Shown here in pieces: positions 22,670 through 31,370 of a DNA stretch of 64,000 nucleotides. The notes under the pieces were generated by a model. It had not been told where the DNA came from. It saw only the letters and a list, made by a program, of their open reading frames with translations, and did not search any database. The translations under genes and the position numbers were made by a program. The stretch lies in the NCBI GenBank assembly GCA_023362775.1, contig JALMGJ010000020.1:9008501-9072500 (forward strand), read 5' to 3'. Each line of letters begins with the position of its first letter. Position 1 is the first letter of the stretch. This DNA is from Charina bottae. Taxonomy: Eukaryota > Chordata > Lepidosauria > Squamata > Charinaidae.

Positions 22670-22745
22670 TACTCCTGATGTTTTGGATTACAGCTTCTGT
22701 CAGCATTGCTTGGTAGTCAGGAAGTATGGCAGTTGTAAGCCCTCC
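22670..22745. repeat. Decayed palindromic DNA-transposon relic
   Basis: TGTTTTGGATTACAGCTTCTGTCAGC is followed by GGTAGTCAGGAAGTATGGCAGTTGTA. The two halves are diverged inverses of each other, as in the common ACTACAACTCCCATCA-type MITE. Confidence 0.4.
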
Positions 22746-22994
22746 AATTTAGAAGGCTTGCTCGAAAACTACACATCGTATCAGCCCAATATCTGTTCCA
22801 ACTTTGAGGGGATGGATGAAGAGCACCTGCATTCAAAGTGTCCCTGCGGTTCTATGTCTGTCTCAGGGCTTCCCAGACACTGGGTTGCAATTCTTTGGGG
22901 GGCTGTCAGCAAAGTGGAGGGGAGCCACAACTTTCCCCTTTGTTTGAACAAGCTGGCAGCTGCTGGCAGAATGGGAGGGACAACGTGAAGTCCG

Positions 22995-23837
22995 GTGTGG
23001 CAGGCCTTCCAGAATGGGAGGAACCTGGTCCTGCACAGCCTGAATAAGCCTGTCTCCCTTATTCCACCTTCCACCTATGGAAGCCACAGCGCCTCTTTAG
23101 TTGCCCAGGCAGAAGTGTCACCTACTCATATGGCTCCCCTCTCCTGCTATAGCTGTGCTGGTCTGGGAAGAGGGAAGGAGGCCACAGGGAGTGCTGCAAG
23201 GGACATGGGCTGCTGTGTCCAGCTCATCCAGCAGTCCAGGCCCAGCACTAGGTTCCCTGAAGAAGGAGAGCCTACTGCAGGGAACTTACTTCTCCCTCTC
23301 CTCCTCTGCCCAGCACACCCATCTAATAAAATAAGCCACACTCTTCTTAATTCTTTGCTTCCTAAGGCACAATTGCTGTTTCCAAGGAAACACAATGGGG
23401 GCCACCGTGGCAGAGGTAGAGGAAGAGGTGAGGCTTCTTGGCCACCAAGTCCTGCAGCCAATAGCAACTTTCTCAGCAGCTACTCCCTGTTCCACCCTGT
23501 GAGTCTCAGTTGGGGACAATGTGGCCCCTCCGCTGAGCCAAGCAGCTGGGAAAGCTTCTCCGTCAGGAAGGGAGGCTGGCAGGCCATGTGCCTTCAAGTC
23601 TCCCAAAGCCACCCATGTGCCTGCAAGGCAAAAGGGAAGTCCAGGCCAGAAGGGGTGGCTGCTCTTCTCTCCAGAAGAAGCGGCCTCGGTGCTGGAGCCA
23701 GGAAAAGGAGCCTGTGGAAAGCTGCCCTGCGCAGCTCAAAATGGTGGCCTTTCTTGTCCATATGTTCTCTGAACTGGCCCACATATAGTATGTCTTCCGT
23801 TTGCAGGCAGGGAGGAGAAAACTCCATCACTACCTGA
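22995..23837 (+). other. Long open frame of unknown status in a GC-rich segment
   Basis: A 280-codon frame with an ATG. The predicted protein is rich in Ser, Pro, Leu, Gly and Arg and has a short RGRGRGRG run. I see no known domain, signal peptide or membrane segment. Other frames in the segment are also open for 70-110 codons, as expected where GC content is high and stops are rare. No convincing splice structure was seen. It is most likely non-coding or an unrecognised repeat, but it is the longest frame here not explained by a retrotransposon. Confidence 0.2.
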
Positions 23838-24039
23838 ATTTAACTCTGTGTTGTGTGTCCTCTTTGGGAGACCAGACTTTTTAACAAAGTGTTGCATACA
23901 CAGAGACTTCTACTGGTCCAGATGATGGTGACCAGTTTTGCCTTGTTTTGTTTTTTAACCGTGCCTCCTGTTAGAAGAGACAGGATATGCACTGGCTTCC
24001 ATTATGATTAGGAGCCCAATTTGAAGTGCTTTATTGATG
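23838..24039. other. Unique sequence
   Basis: Nothing recognised. Confidence 0.4.
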
Positions 24040-24360
24040 ACGACCATACATTCCTGAAGGGTTGTCTTTGCCTGTTAGGCTTTATAACCTTGTGGGAGGC
24101 CCTACTGGAGGTCCCCGGAAATAGACTGGATTGGACCAAGGAGGGAGCCATTTCCATGGGAAACTCCCCTTCAACTCCCTTTTAGGGGCATTTCAGAAAT
24201 TAGTCTTAAAACCTTCCTTTTTCAGCCAACATTGTTTTGTTGGATTGTTGATGGATTGCTACTGCTTTGATATTGGAATGCAATTCCATTTATTGCTTAC
24301 ACATGTTTTTATATTTTTCATTCGCCTCCTTTAGCTCTGTGGGAGTTACCAGTGTATAAA
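24040..24360 (+). repeat. Probable decayed L2/CR1-like LINE 3' fragment
   Basis: A segment reading F-Q-K-L-V-L-K near 24195, then a stretch ending GTTACCAGTGTATAAAT, resembles the last coding residues and 3' UTR of L2/CR1-group LINEs in this window. Divergence is high, so the call is tentative. Confidence 0.35.
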
Positions 24361-24626
24361 TGTTTTGCTGTAACTACAGTAAATATAATGTATGTGCTTA
24401 AAAATAGATCATATTATCCTGCTCCTATATGTGGCCATTTAAGAGTTAGTATGGAGAGTGCCTGTTGTAAAGAATGCCAGTGTATAAATGTCATAAATAC
24501 TGCTTTTTTGGATTGCCTTTCTCTCTCCCTCTTGCTATTTTCTATGTGTGTGTATGTGTATGTGTCTTCTTTCAAAAGAGGTGACATTCTTGAATCTCCT
24601 GGATTTCAATCAGTGGAGGCATGAAC

Positions 24627-24794
24627 CAGGGCCGCAACTAGGGGGGGCAAGCGGGGCATGTGCCCCGGGATGCTGCGCTGCGGGGGGTGCCAAAATGACG
24701 CCCGGGGGGGCGCCAAAATGACAAAATAACCTCTGGGGGGGGGGCACGGAATCCATGTTTGCCCCGGGTGACACAGACCCTAGTTCCATCCCTG
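24627..24794. mobile_element. 168-bp hAT-type MITE
   Basis: Terminal inverted repeats are CAGGGCCGCAACTAGGG and, inverted, CAGGGATGGAACTAGGG (14 of 17 identical). The element is flanked by the perfect 8-bp TSD GCATGAAC (24619-24626 and 24795-24802). An 8-bp TSD with CAGGG ends points to the hAT superfamily. The interior is G-rich with GGGGGG tracts and has no coding capacity, so it depended on a transposase from elsewhere. Confidence 0.8.
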
Positions 24795-24802
24795 GCATGA
24801 AC

Positions 24803-25942
24803 CATGGTGTGAAATGTTTGGATCAGCTCAGTCAATGGCATATCATAAAAGTAAATGTACATTTATTTCTGTTTCCTACAAACTCTACACAGTCTTACTA
24901 TTGCTCAACTTTTATGCTTTGAATTTTATAAGGCTTCTCTCTTGATTCTGCCCTTTTCTGCTTAAGACCATCTTCTTCCCTAGAATTTGAGCTGCAAAAT
25001 GATGCACTATGTATTTTTAAAAAAAATCTAAGGCAGGCTTGTATTCTCAATAAAGGCAGCACAAGAATGAGAGAAGGAAAAAGGGAATCAATAAAGAAAA
25101 GTCAGAATGACATCCAGTACAAGGAGACTGCAGGGAGGAAGGAATGTTGACAGAGAACAGGGAAAAAGTAGTAATCTCAGATGGAACTCAAAGATTGATA
25201 CCTCAGTCAGTTACCATGAGTGGTCTGGAAGAGGTATATGGAGCAAGAGAAGAGAAATACCTAAGAGTGCAGTCCTACAAAAGTGTGTCCAAGAAGCTTG
25301 AAGGTGAAGATAAGAACAAACAGAAAGCCAGGTGAAAATCATAGTGTTGGGTAGGACCCCAAACGGTGAGATGTTTAAAGAGAACTATTCCTTCCAGGAT
25401 TTGGTTTCCTTTGGGTGAAAGATTATTGGAGCCAGCATCATTTGGAGTTGGTGAGCCTAGAAATGTGGTGAATGAATGAATAAACAACCAAACAAATATG
25501 GTGTCTTTGTCAACTTTGCAAGTATACAAACAGAGAAATGGAAGAGGCATTGGATGTTCCTGAATCGATCTGAGGAGTCATGTCTTTTTGCATATGTGCA
25601 CAAATGCTTCCCTCCCCAACTGACTTTCTGAATCTATCAACTTAAGTGGATGATCTAATTCAGAGCTTTGTGTCAAGTAAAAGACCATGGAGATATTCCT
25701 TTCATCTTTCTGCCTCAGCCTAAAATTAGCTGGTTCTTCATTCAACGTTCTCTTTAGATGGTATGCATATCTTAATATCCATGCTGAGACAGCCTCAAAA
25801 CTTAGTTCCGGTAGGGTGAAACATATATGAAGTCTTGCTTCTTGGAAATTATAAAAAAAATTGGAAGGTTACTTCCATAATACATTGCACACAATCATGA
25901 CTATACATAGTATAACATCTTATTATACTTTATAACGTTTTG
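24803..25942. other. Unique AT-rich sequence
   Basis: No gene or named repeat recognised. Small frames at 25107-25335 show no motifs. Confidence 0.4.
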
Positions 25943-25955
25943 TATGTCATAGTAG

Positions 25956-26291
25956 TAAGGGGCGTGGTGGCTCAGCGGGTAAGACGCCAGGCTTGTCGAT
26001 CGGAAGATCGCAAGTTCGGAGGTTCGAATCCCTAGCCCCGCGTGACGGAGTGAGCTCCCGCACTCGCCCCAGCTCTTGCCAACCTAGCAATTCGAAAGCA
26101 TGCAAATGCAAGTAGATGAATAGGTACCACTTCGGTGGGAAGGTAACAGCGTTCTGCGCGCGTCATGCCGGCCACATGACCGCGGAAGTGTCTTCGGACA
26201 ACGCTGGCTCTTCGGCTAACAAACGGAGATGAGCACCAGCCCCTAGAGTCGGACACGACTGCACAAATGTGCAGGGGGAACCTTTACCTTT
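25956..26291 (+). mobile_element. Sauria-type SINE, full length
   Basis: tRNA-derived head with a pol III A box (TGGCTCAGCGGG, 25968-25979) and a consensus B box (GGTTCGAATCC, 26021-26031). A unique body is followed by the BovB-related word GAGTCGGACACGACTG and a tail of ACCTTT units. It is flanked by the 13-bp TSD TATGTCATAGTAG (25943-25955 and 26292-26304). The complete boxes and clean TSD suggest a fairly recent insertion. Copies at 45553 (plus) and 60360 (minus) are the same family. Confidence 0.9.
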
Positions 26292-26304
26292 TATGTCATA
26301 GTAG

Positions 26305-26594
26305 AGTAAATCAGAAGTTCTTGCTTCTATCTTAGATATTTCTTTTCTCAATAGAAAAACTAAACAAAACTCTTTCTCTCTCTAGTTCTCTCTCTCTTCC
26401 CTCCCCCCCACCACCCCAGATTTTCCATTTTCTCCCCCTAAGCGAGTTGATACAATTTTAATTTATCCATTGGCTGATTATTTTACTTCATACAAACTAG
26501 AGCATGCATTCAACATATATCTATATCTGAAATCTCAGGCAATGTGTATTACATATTTTCAGTTAACTTTTAATGAGAAATCTGACTAACCAAA
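26305..26594. other. Unique sequence with a CT-rich stretch
   Basis: A CTCTCT-type low-complexity stretch lies around 26370-26410. Nothing else recognised. Confidence 0.5.
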
Positions 26595-26618
26595 ATGTAT
26601 GTATGTATGTATGTATGT
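26595..26618. repeat. (ATGT)n microsatellite
   Basis: Six ATGT units. Confidence 0.9.
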
Positions 26619-26861
26619 ACATATGTATGTGAATTATGGCCTTTATTCAGTTAAATTTTGCATAATGATTGTATTGTATACATTGTGGATACTTTATGAA
26701 CCCAATGTGATATTGCTGTGTGGGCTGGAGAAATGTAATCCTGCACTCTGGGATAAAAACCAAATATTTATAAGAATAAAATGTGGGTTTTATTCTTTCA
26801 TTCAGGAAGTCTGGATAGGCAGACTATGTCATGTGGTCTCACCACTTTCCAGCATGAATAT

Positions 26862-27065
26862 CTAAGTGAAGGCAACAAGCTAGAAACCAGGAGACCGAGA
26901 GTTCTAGTCCTGCCTTCAGCATGAAATTCGGCTGGGTGACTTTGGGCCAGTCACACACACTCAGCCCAACTCACCTCACAGGGTGGTGGTTGTGGGGAAA
27001 ATAGGAGGAGGAAGGAGTATTTGGTATGTTCACCGCCTTGAGTTATTTATAAAAATAATAAAGGC
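26862..27065 (+). mobile_element. tRNA-headed SINE with an L2-like tail
   Basis: It shares the head of the 15812 and 44783 copies (TAGAAACCAGGAGACCGAGA ... TTCTAGTCCTGCC ... GGCTGGGTGACTTTGGGCCA). It then carries a different tail: CTCACAGGGTGGTGGTTGTGG, then CACCGCCTTGAGTTATTTAT and AATAATAAAGGC. That tail resembles the GCCG(C)CC...AATAAA ends of L2-like LINEs. The first ~30 bases of the head are diverged. A short (AGTAA)n run follows to 27094. Confidence 0.7.
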
Positions 27066-27124
27066 AGTAGAGTAGAGTAAAGTAAAGTAAAGTAGTCTTC
27101 CTGTCCTTATATGCACCTTCCAAA

Positions 27125-27578
27125 CAGCTGTCCCCAACCTTTTTGGCACCAGGGACCGGTTTCGTGGAAGACAATTTTTCCACGGACCCAGGGGGGGGGG
27201 ATGGTTTCGGGATGGCGCGGACAGGATGGCGTGGATCGAAGTGTGTGGCCCAGTTCCTAACCTTTTTGGCACCAGGGACCGGTTTCGTGGAAGACAATTT
27301 TTCCATGGACCGGGTGGGGGATGGTTTCAGGATGGTGCGGACGGAAGTGGTAAGTGGACAGGATGGCGCAGATGGAAGTGTGCGGCCTGGTTCCTAACAA
27401 CCTTTTTGGCACCAGGGACCGGTTTCGTGGAAGACAATTTTTCCACAGACCGGGGTGGGGGGGGTGGGGATGGTTTCGGGATGGCGCAGACGGGATGGCA
27501 CGGACGGAAGTGTATGGCCCGGTTCCTAACAGGCTACGGACTGGTACCAGTCCGCGGCCTGGGGGTTGGGGACCCCTG
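27125..27578. mobile_element. hAT-type MITE with three internal tandem units
   Basis: The right end, inverted, reads CAGGGGTCCCCAACCCCC, and the left end is CAGCTGTCCCCAACC, a hAT-Charlie-like terminal repeat. A probable TSD TTCCAAGA (right, 27579-27586) is matched by TTCCAAA on the left with a small indel. The interior is a left-end segment repeated three times, beginning AACCTTTTTGGCACCAGGG at 27136, 27259 and 27399 (units of ~123, 140 and 132 bp). Units two and three are each preceded by a GTTCCTAAC-type word, and the third ends in one. No coding capacity. Confidence 0.75.
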
Positions 27579-27586
27579 TTCCAAGA

Positions 27587-28566
27587 CACCTGTAACCCTT
27601 TTACTACATATAGGTAGTAGAAAGTTGAAGTCCAGTGTTTTTGCCTTTCTCTCAATTTAATTCCTTCATGAAATTCCCTTCTTTATTTAAAATATTTTCT
27701 GCTTTCTTTTGTGTTAAATGGAAACACTGATTTAAAAGTTTCTAATACTGATAAAAATGTAAAGTTAAAGCTGTGTATTATTGATACTGATACTGATAAA
27801 AATGTAAAGTTTAGGCTGTGTTAAATGATAAGACATTCTTTGTGAAAGAAAATATTGTTACATTTCACCAAAATCCATACACTTGTCTGTTTCCCTACCC
27901 CTTCTTGGTGTCTGAAGTTCCGTGGAATAAACATTAAGGCTCTGGTTACACGTGAGGAGTCAACTTTGATGGCGTAGGTATGCCTATAATTAGGCAAGTT
28001 TAGGCTTCAAGGGTCATCAAAGTCTGTTTAGTGGTATTGCTTCAACAAACATGCAATACTCATCTTCTGGTTTATTAGTCCAGTCTAATATCTATTGTAT
28101 TTGCACAACCTACTGGTATAGCTTTAAGCTGGGCATATGTACTCCCTGATCTCCTAATAGTTTCTACTAGAACCAGATGTACTGTATGCAGCTGTGCCAT
28201 CTTAGATGGTGCCCTTTCAAGAATTACATCATTCGGAATAAAAAAACAGGTGGCAGAAGACCATTCTCTAGATTGTACAACTCTATTCCACCAACCAATG
28301 GCTTTTGGAGACAAGGCATCTGATTCTGAATGATTTATTCTATATCCTGATACATACATCTACTTGTTCATTGTCTATGGAATCTTGGGGTGGGTTGTGG
28401 TGGGGTGGGTGGGGAGAAAGGCTGCATATCATATTTTAATAAAAGAGTTGAATTCCACTCTACCCTCTTCCAGGCCTCAAAAGACAAATAAGGGCCAAGA
28501 GTTCAACACAGTTTTATCTCTAAAATACTGTATATTCTGTTCACTTCCTACCAATTGCACCCTATC
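27587..28566. other. Unique AT-rich sequence
   Basis: A short duplicated segment (ACTGATAAAAATGTAAAGTT, near 27749 and 27790) is the only structure noticed. No gene recognised. Confidence 0.4.
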
Positions 28567-28617
28567 CTCATTTCATTTCATTTCATTTCATTATTTTATT
28601 TCATTTCATTTCATTTC
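28567..28617. repeat. (TCATT)n microsatellite
   Basis: TCATT/CATTT pentamers, interrupted once near the middle. Confidence 0.85.
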
Positions 28618-29188
28618 AAACCATGGATTTGTATATACAGTACGTGTGACAGAAAAAAACTTTCCTTCTGCAAGCCATCTAAACTTACTCCTCAACCCCC
28701 TTCCAGGATGGTAGAGTGATTAAGGTTTTGGACTACAACCATTAGCAGGAAGAAGGAAAGTAAAATATTCTACTTACAGAGATTGTTAGAAAAGTAACAT
28801 TCTCTACAGAACTCCTAATCAAAATTCCCATTTACACAGATTATGTGTAAATTGTTTATTATGTGCTAAAATTAACTGAATCTGTCCTGTCAAATATCAA
28901 ACTTTGAAAATTGCTTTGAGATTTCTTTTTATGGGAAGTGGTATACAAATATTTTAAATAAATAAATAGATCTGTCTGCCTTGGATTTTTTAAATCCAGA
29001 AATATGTCTTAATGAATACAGTCACACTCTTGAGAGGCTGGGAAATATTCTCATGATCCAATTCTGAGATTTTGCCATCAGTTCATTCCATATAGTAAAG
29101 AAATAATTGCTTTAGTCACAGTGCATCAAGTTCTTTACTAGCTGCTACACAGGAATCTATTTTCTTTTACTTTCTTTTTTAAAAAACT
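28618..29188. other. Unique sequence with a short LINE 3'-end relic
   Basis: 28925-28976 (TGAGATTTC ... GTGGTATACAAATATTTTAAATAAATAAATA) resembles the last bases of a CR1/L2-group LINE. Otherwise nothing recognised. Confidence 0.4.
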
Positions 29189-29197
29189 GCATTTGTT

Positions 29198-31143
29198 TAT
29201 AGTAAAAAAATGGGCCTGTGCCTGATAAAAGGGATCAGTGGAGCAGATGGGAAACCTCAGTTTCTTCAGGTGATTTTACTACTAAATGGGAACAGTTTGA
29301 CCCTGTTGGTCCTGAAGAAGTGGACAGAGTCCTCCGGTCTGTAAATGCCACCACCTGCCAATTAGATCCTTGTCCCTCCTGGCTGGTGAAAGCAGCTCGG
29401 GGGGTGACTTGTGGTTAAGTCCAAGTGATGGTAAATACATCCTTGAGAGAGGGGGTGTTTCCGGCAGCTTTCAAGGAAGCGCTGGTGCTCCCCCTCCTCA
29501 AGAAGCCATCGCTGGACCCTACTATACTGGATAATTTTCGTCCAGTCTCCCACCTCCCCTTTTTGGGGAAGGTGGTTGAGAAGGTGGTGGCGTTGCAGCT
29601 CCAGAGGATTCTGGATGAAACGGATTATCTGGACCCCTTTCAGTCAGGTTTCAGGCCGGGTCATGGGACGGAAACTGCATTGGTCGCGCTTATGGATGAT
29701 CTTTGGCGGGAGCGAGATGGAGGCAGTGCATCCATTCTCGCTCTTCTTGACCTCTCAGCGGCATTCGATACCGTTGACCATGGTATCCTTCTGGGACGGC
29801 TCAGGGAGTTGGGGGTGGGCGGCATGGTTTTGCGCTGGTTCACCTCCTTCCTCCAGGGCCGGTCCCAGTCAGTGTTGATAGGGAGCGAGAGAGCCAGTCC
29901 ACGGGCCCTTCTTTGTGGGGTCCCACAGGGCTCGGTACTCTCGGCGCTCCTTTTTAACATCTACATGAAACCGCTGGGCGAGATCATCCGTCACCACGGG
30001 CTGAGGTATCATCAATATGCCGATGATACCCAATTATACATCTCCATCCCGGGTGAAGTAAGTGATGCAGTGATCACCCTGTCCAAGTGCCTGGGGGCTG
30101 TAGGGGTCTGGATGAGGAAAAACAGGCTTCAGCTGAACCCTGGTAAAATGGAGTGGCTGTGGATTAATGGCCTCTCGGTTTCTGGGAATTTGTCATCTTT
30201 AGTTCTGGATGGGGTTGCACTTCCCCAGACAGACCCGGTGCGTATCTTGGGGGTCCTCTTGGACTCACGACTCCTGTTCGAAGAGCAGGTGGCAGTCATG
30301 GCCAGGAGGGCCTTTGCTCAACTTCGTGTAGTGTGCCAGTTACGCCCTTTCCTTGACCGAGAGGCCCTTCGAACGGTCACTCATACCCTGGTTGTCTCCC
30401 ATATAGACTACTGTAACGCACTCTACATGGGGCTACCCTTGAAGAATATCCGGAGGCTACAGCTGGTACAGAATGCGGCTGCGCGGGCAGTTTTAGGTGC
30501 ATCAAGATAGTTACATATAACACCTCTGCTCCGTGAGCTGCACTGGGTACCAGTTTGCTTCCGGGTCCAATTCAAGGTGTTGGTTATCACCTTTAAAGCC
30601 CTACATGGCACGGGACCAGGTTATCTGAGGGACCGCCTCATCCCCATTACATCATCCCGTCCCACCCGTTCTTGCAGAGAGGGCATGCTGCGGACCCCTT
30701 CTATGAAAGAATTCCACCTAGCAGGGTCCCGGAGGTGAGCCTTCTCTGCAGCAGCACCTGCCCTATGGAACATCCTCCCACCAGGGATAAGACAGGCCCC
30801 CTCATTCCTGGATTTCAGAAAAAAATTAAAAACCTGGCTCTGTGATCTCGCCTGGGGCAAAAAGGAAAGCGTTCAAGCTTGGGGATGGCTGATTCCCTAG
30901 AACCACCTTAAATATCTAAAATATTTTAAATATATTCAACGTCACTTTAAGAACCACCTGCTACTTGGATTTTATTGTATTTTTATTGTAATTTTATTGT
31001 ATTTGTATTTGTATTACTGTTTTTATTGTATTACTGTTTTTATTGTATTTTGTTGATGATATGCTGTGAACCGCCCAGAGTCCCTCCTTGAGGGGGAGAA
31101 GGGCGGTTATAGAAACAAACAAACAAACAAACAAACGCACTTA
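29198..31143 (+). mobile_element. 5'-truncated L2-like (CR1-group) LINE
   Basis: Contains the reverse transcriptase, the C-terminal region and the 3' UTR, ending CCGCCCAGAGTCCC ... GGGCGGTTATAG and an (AAAC)n tail (31114-31136). A possible 9-bp TSD, GCATTTGTT, lies at 29189-29197 and 31144-31152. The endonuclease half is missing. Related 3' ends occur at 3.2, 39.1, 56.1, 58.9 and 62.3 kb. Confidence 0.8.
29218..30900 (+). pseudogene. L2-like LINE reverse transcriptase with three nonsense codons
   Basis: The reading frame holds classic RT motifs: NFRPVSHLPFLGKVVEK, FQSGFRPGHGTETAL, LLDLSAAFDTVDH (motif A), GVPQGSVLS, and YHQYADDTQLYISIPG (motif C). A C-terminal region follows with KNIRRLQLVQNAAAR and LLRELHWVPVCFRVQFK. 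The YADDTQLY form and the C-terminal HW(V/L)PV block are typical of the L2/CR1 group. The frame stays in register throughout but has stops at 29416 (TAA), 30508 (TAG) and 30736 (TGA). The last looks like a CpG-decay product of CGA. The 361-codon middle part (29425-30510) is open. The copy is dead but not old. Confidence 0.85.
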
Positions 31144-31152
31144 GCATTTGTT

Positions 31153-31364
31153 GCCATTTGCTACAGGTCTTTTTAAACATTAAGTGTCAGAAAAGGAGTT
31201 CTAAGAATCAGGCTTAGAGGACTGGATGTAGCTTGCAAACCTACATAAGAAGTCCACCATTCCCACAGCTCCCTGCATCTTCTGCCAAGTCTCTCTTTAA
31301 CAGACTTCTATTGAGGTCTGACGACTGAAGAAAAAAATCACAAAAGGCATTTGTTCTCAAAGCT
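31153..31364. other. Unique sequence
   Basis: Nothing recognised between the L2-like LINE and the candidate polyadenylation signal. Confidence 0.4.
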
Positions 31365-31370
31365 TTTATT
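31365..31370 (-). promoter_or_regulatory. Candidate polyadenylation signal AATAAA
   Basis: On the minus strand AATAAA follows a T/A-rich stretch and is followed by a T-rich run ~25-30 bases downstream. It could end a long 3' UTR starting after the stop codon at 37349. The motif is common in AT-rich DNA; the reason to mention it is its position before a run of AT-rich, repeat-poor sequence. Confidence 0.25.

Noticed and set aside
25961..26035. Possible tRNA gene (A box, B box)
   Set aside because: It is the head of a SINE with a long unique body, an ACCTTT tail and a TSD. It lacks a full cloverleaf as an independent gene.
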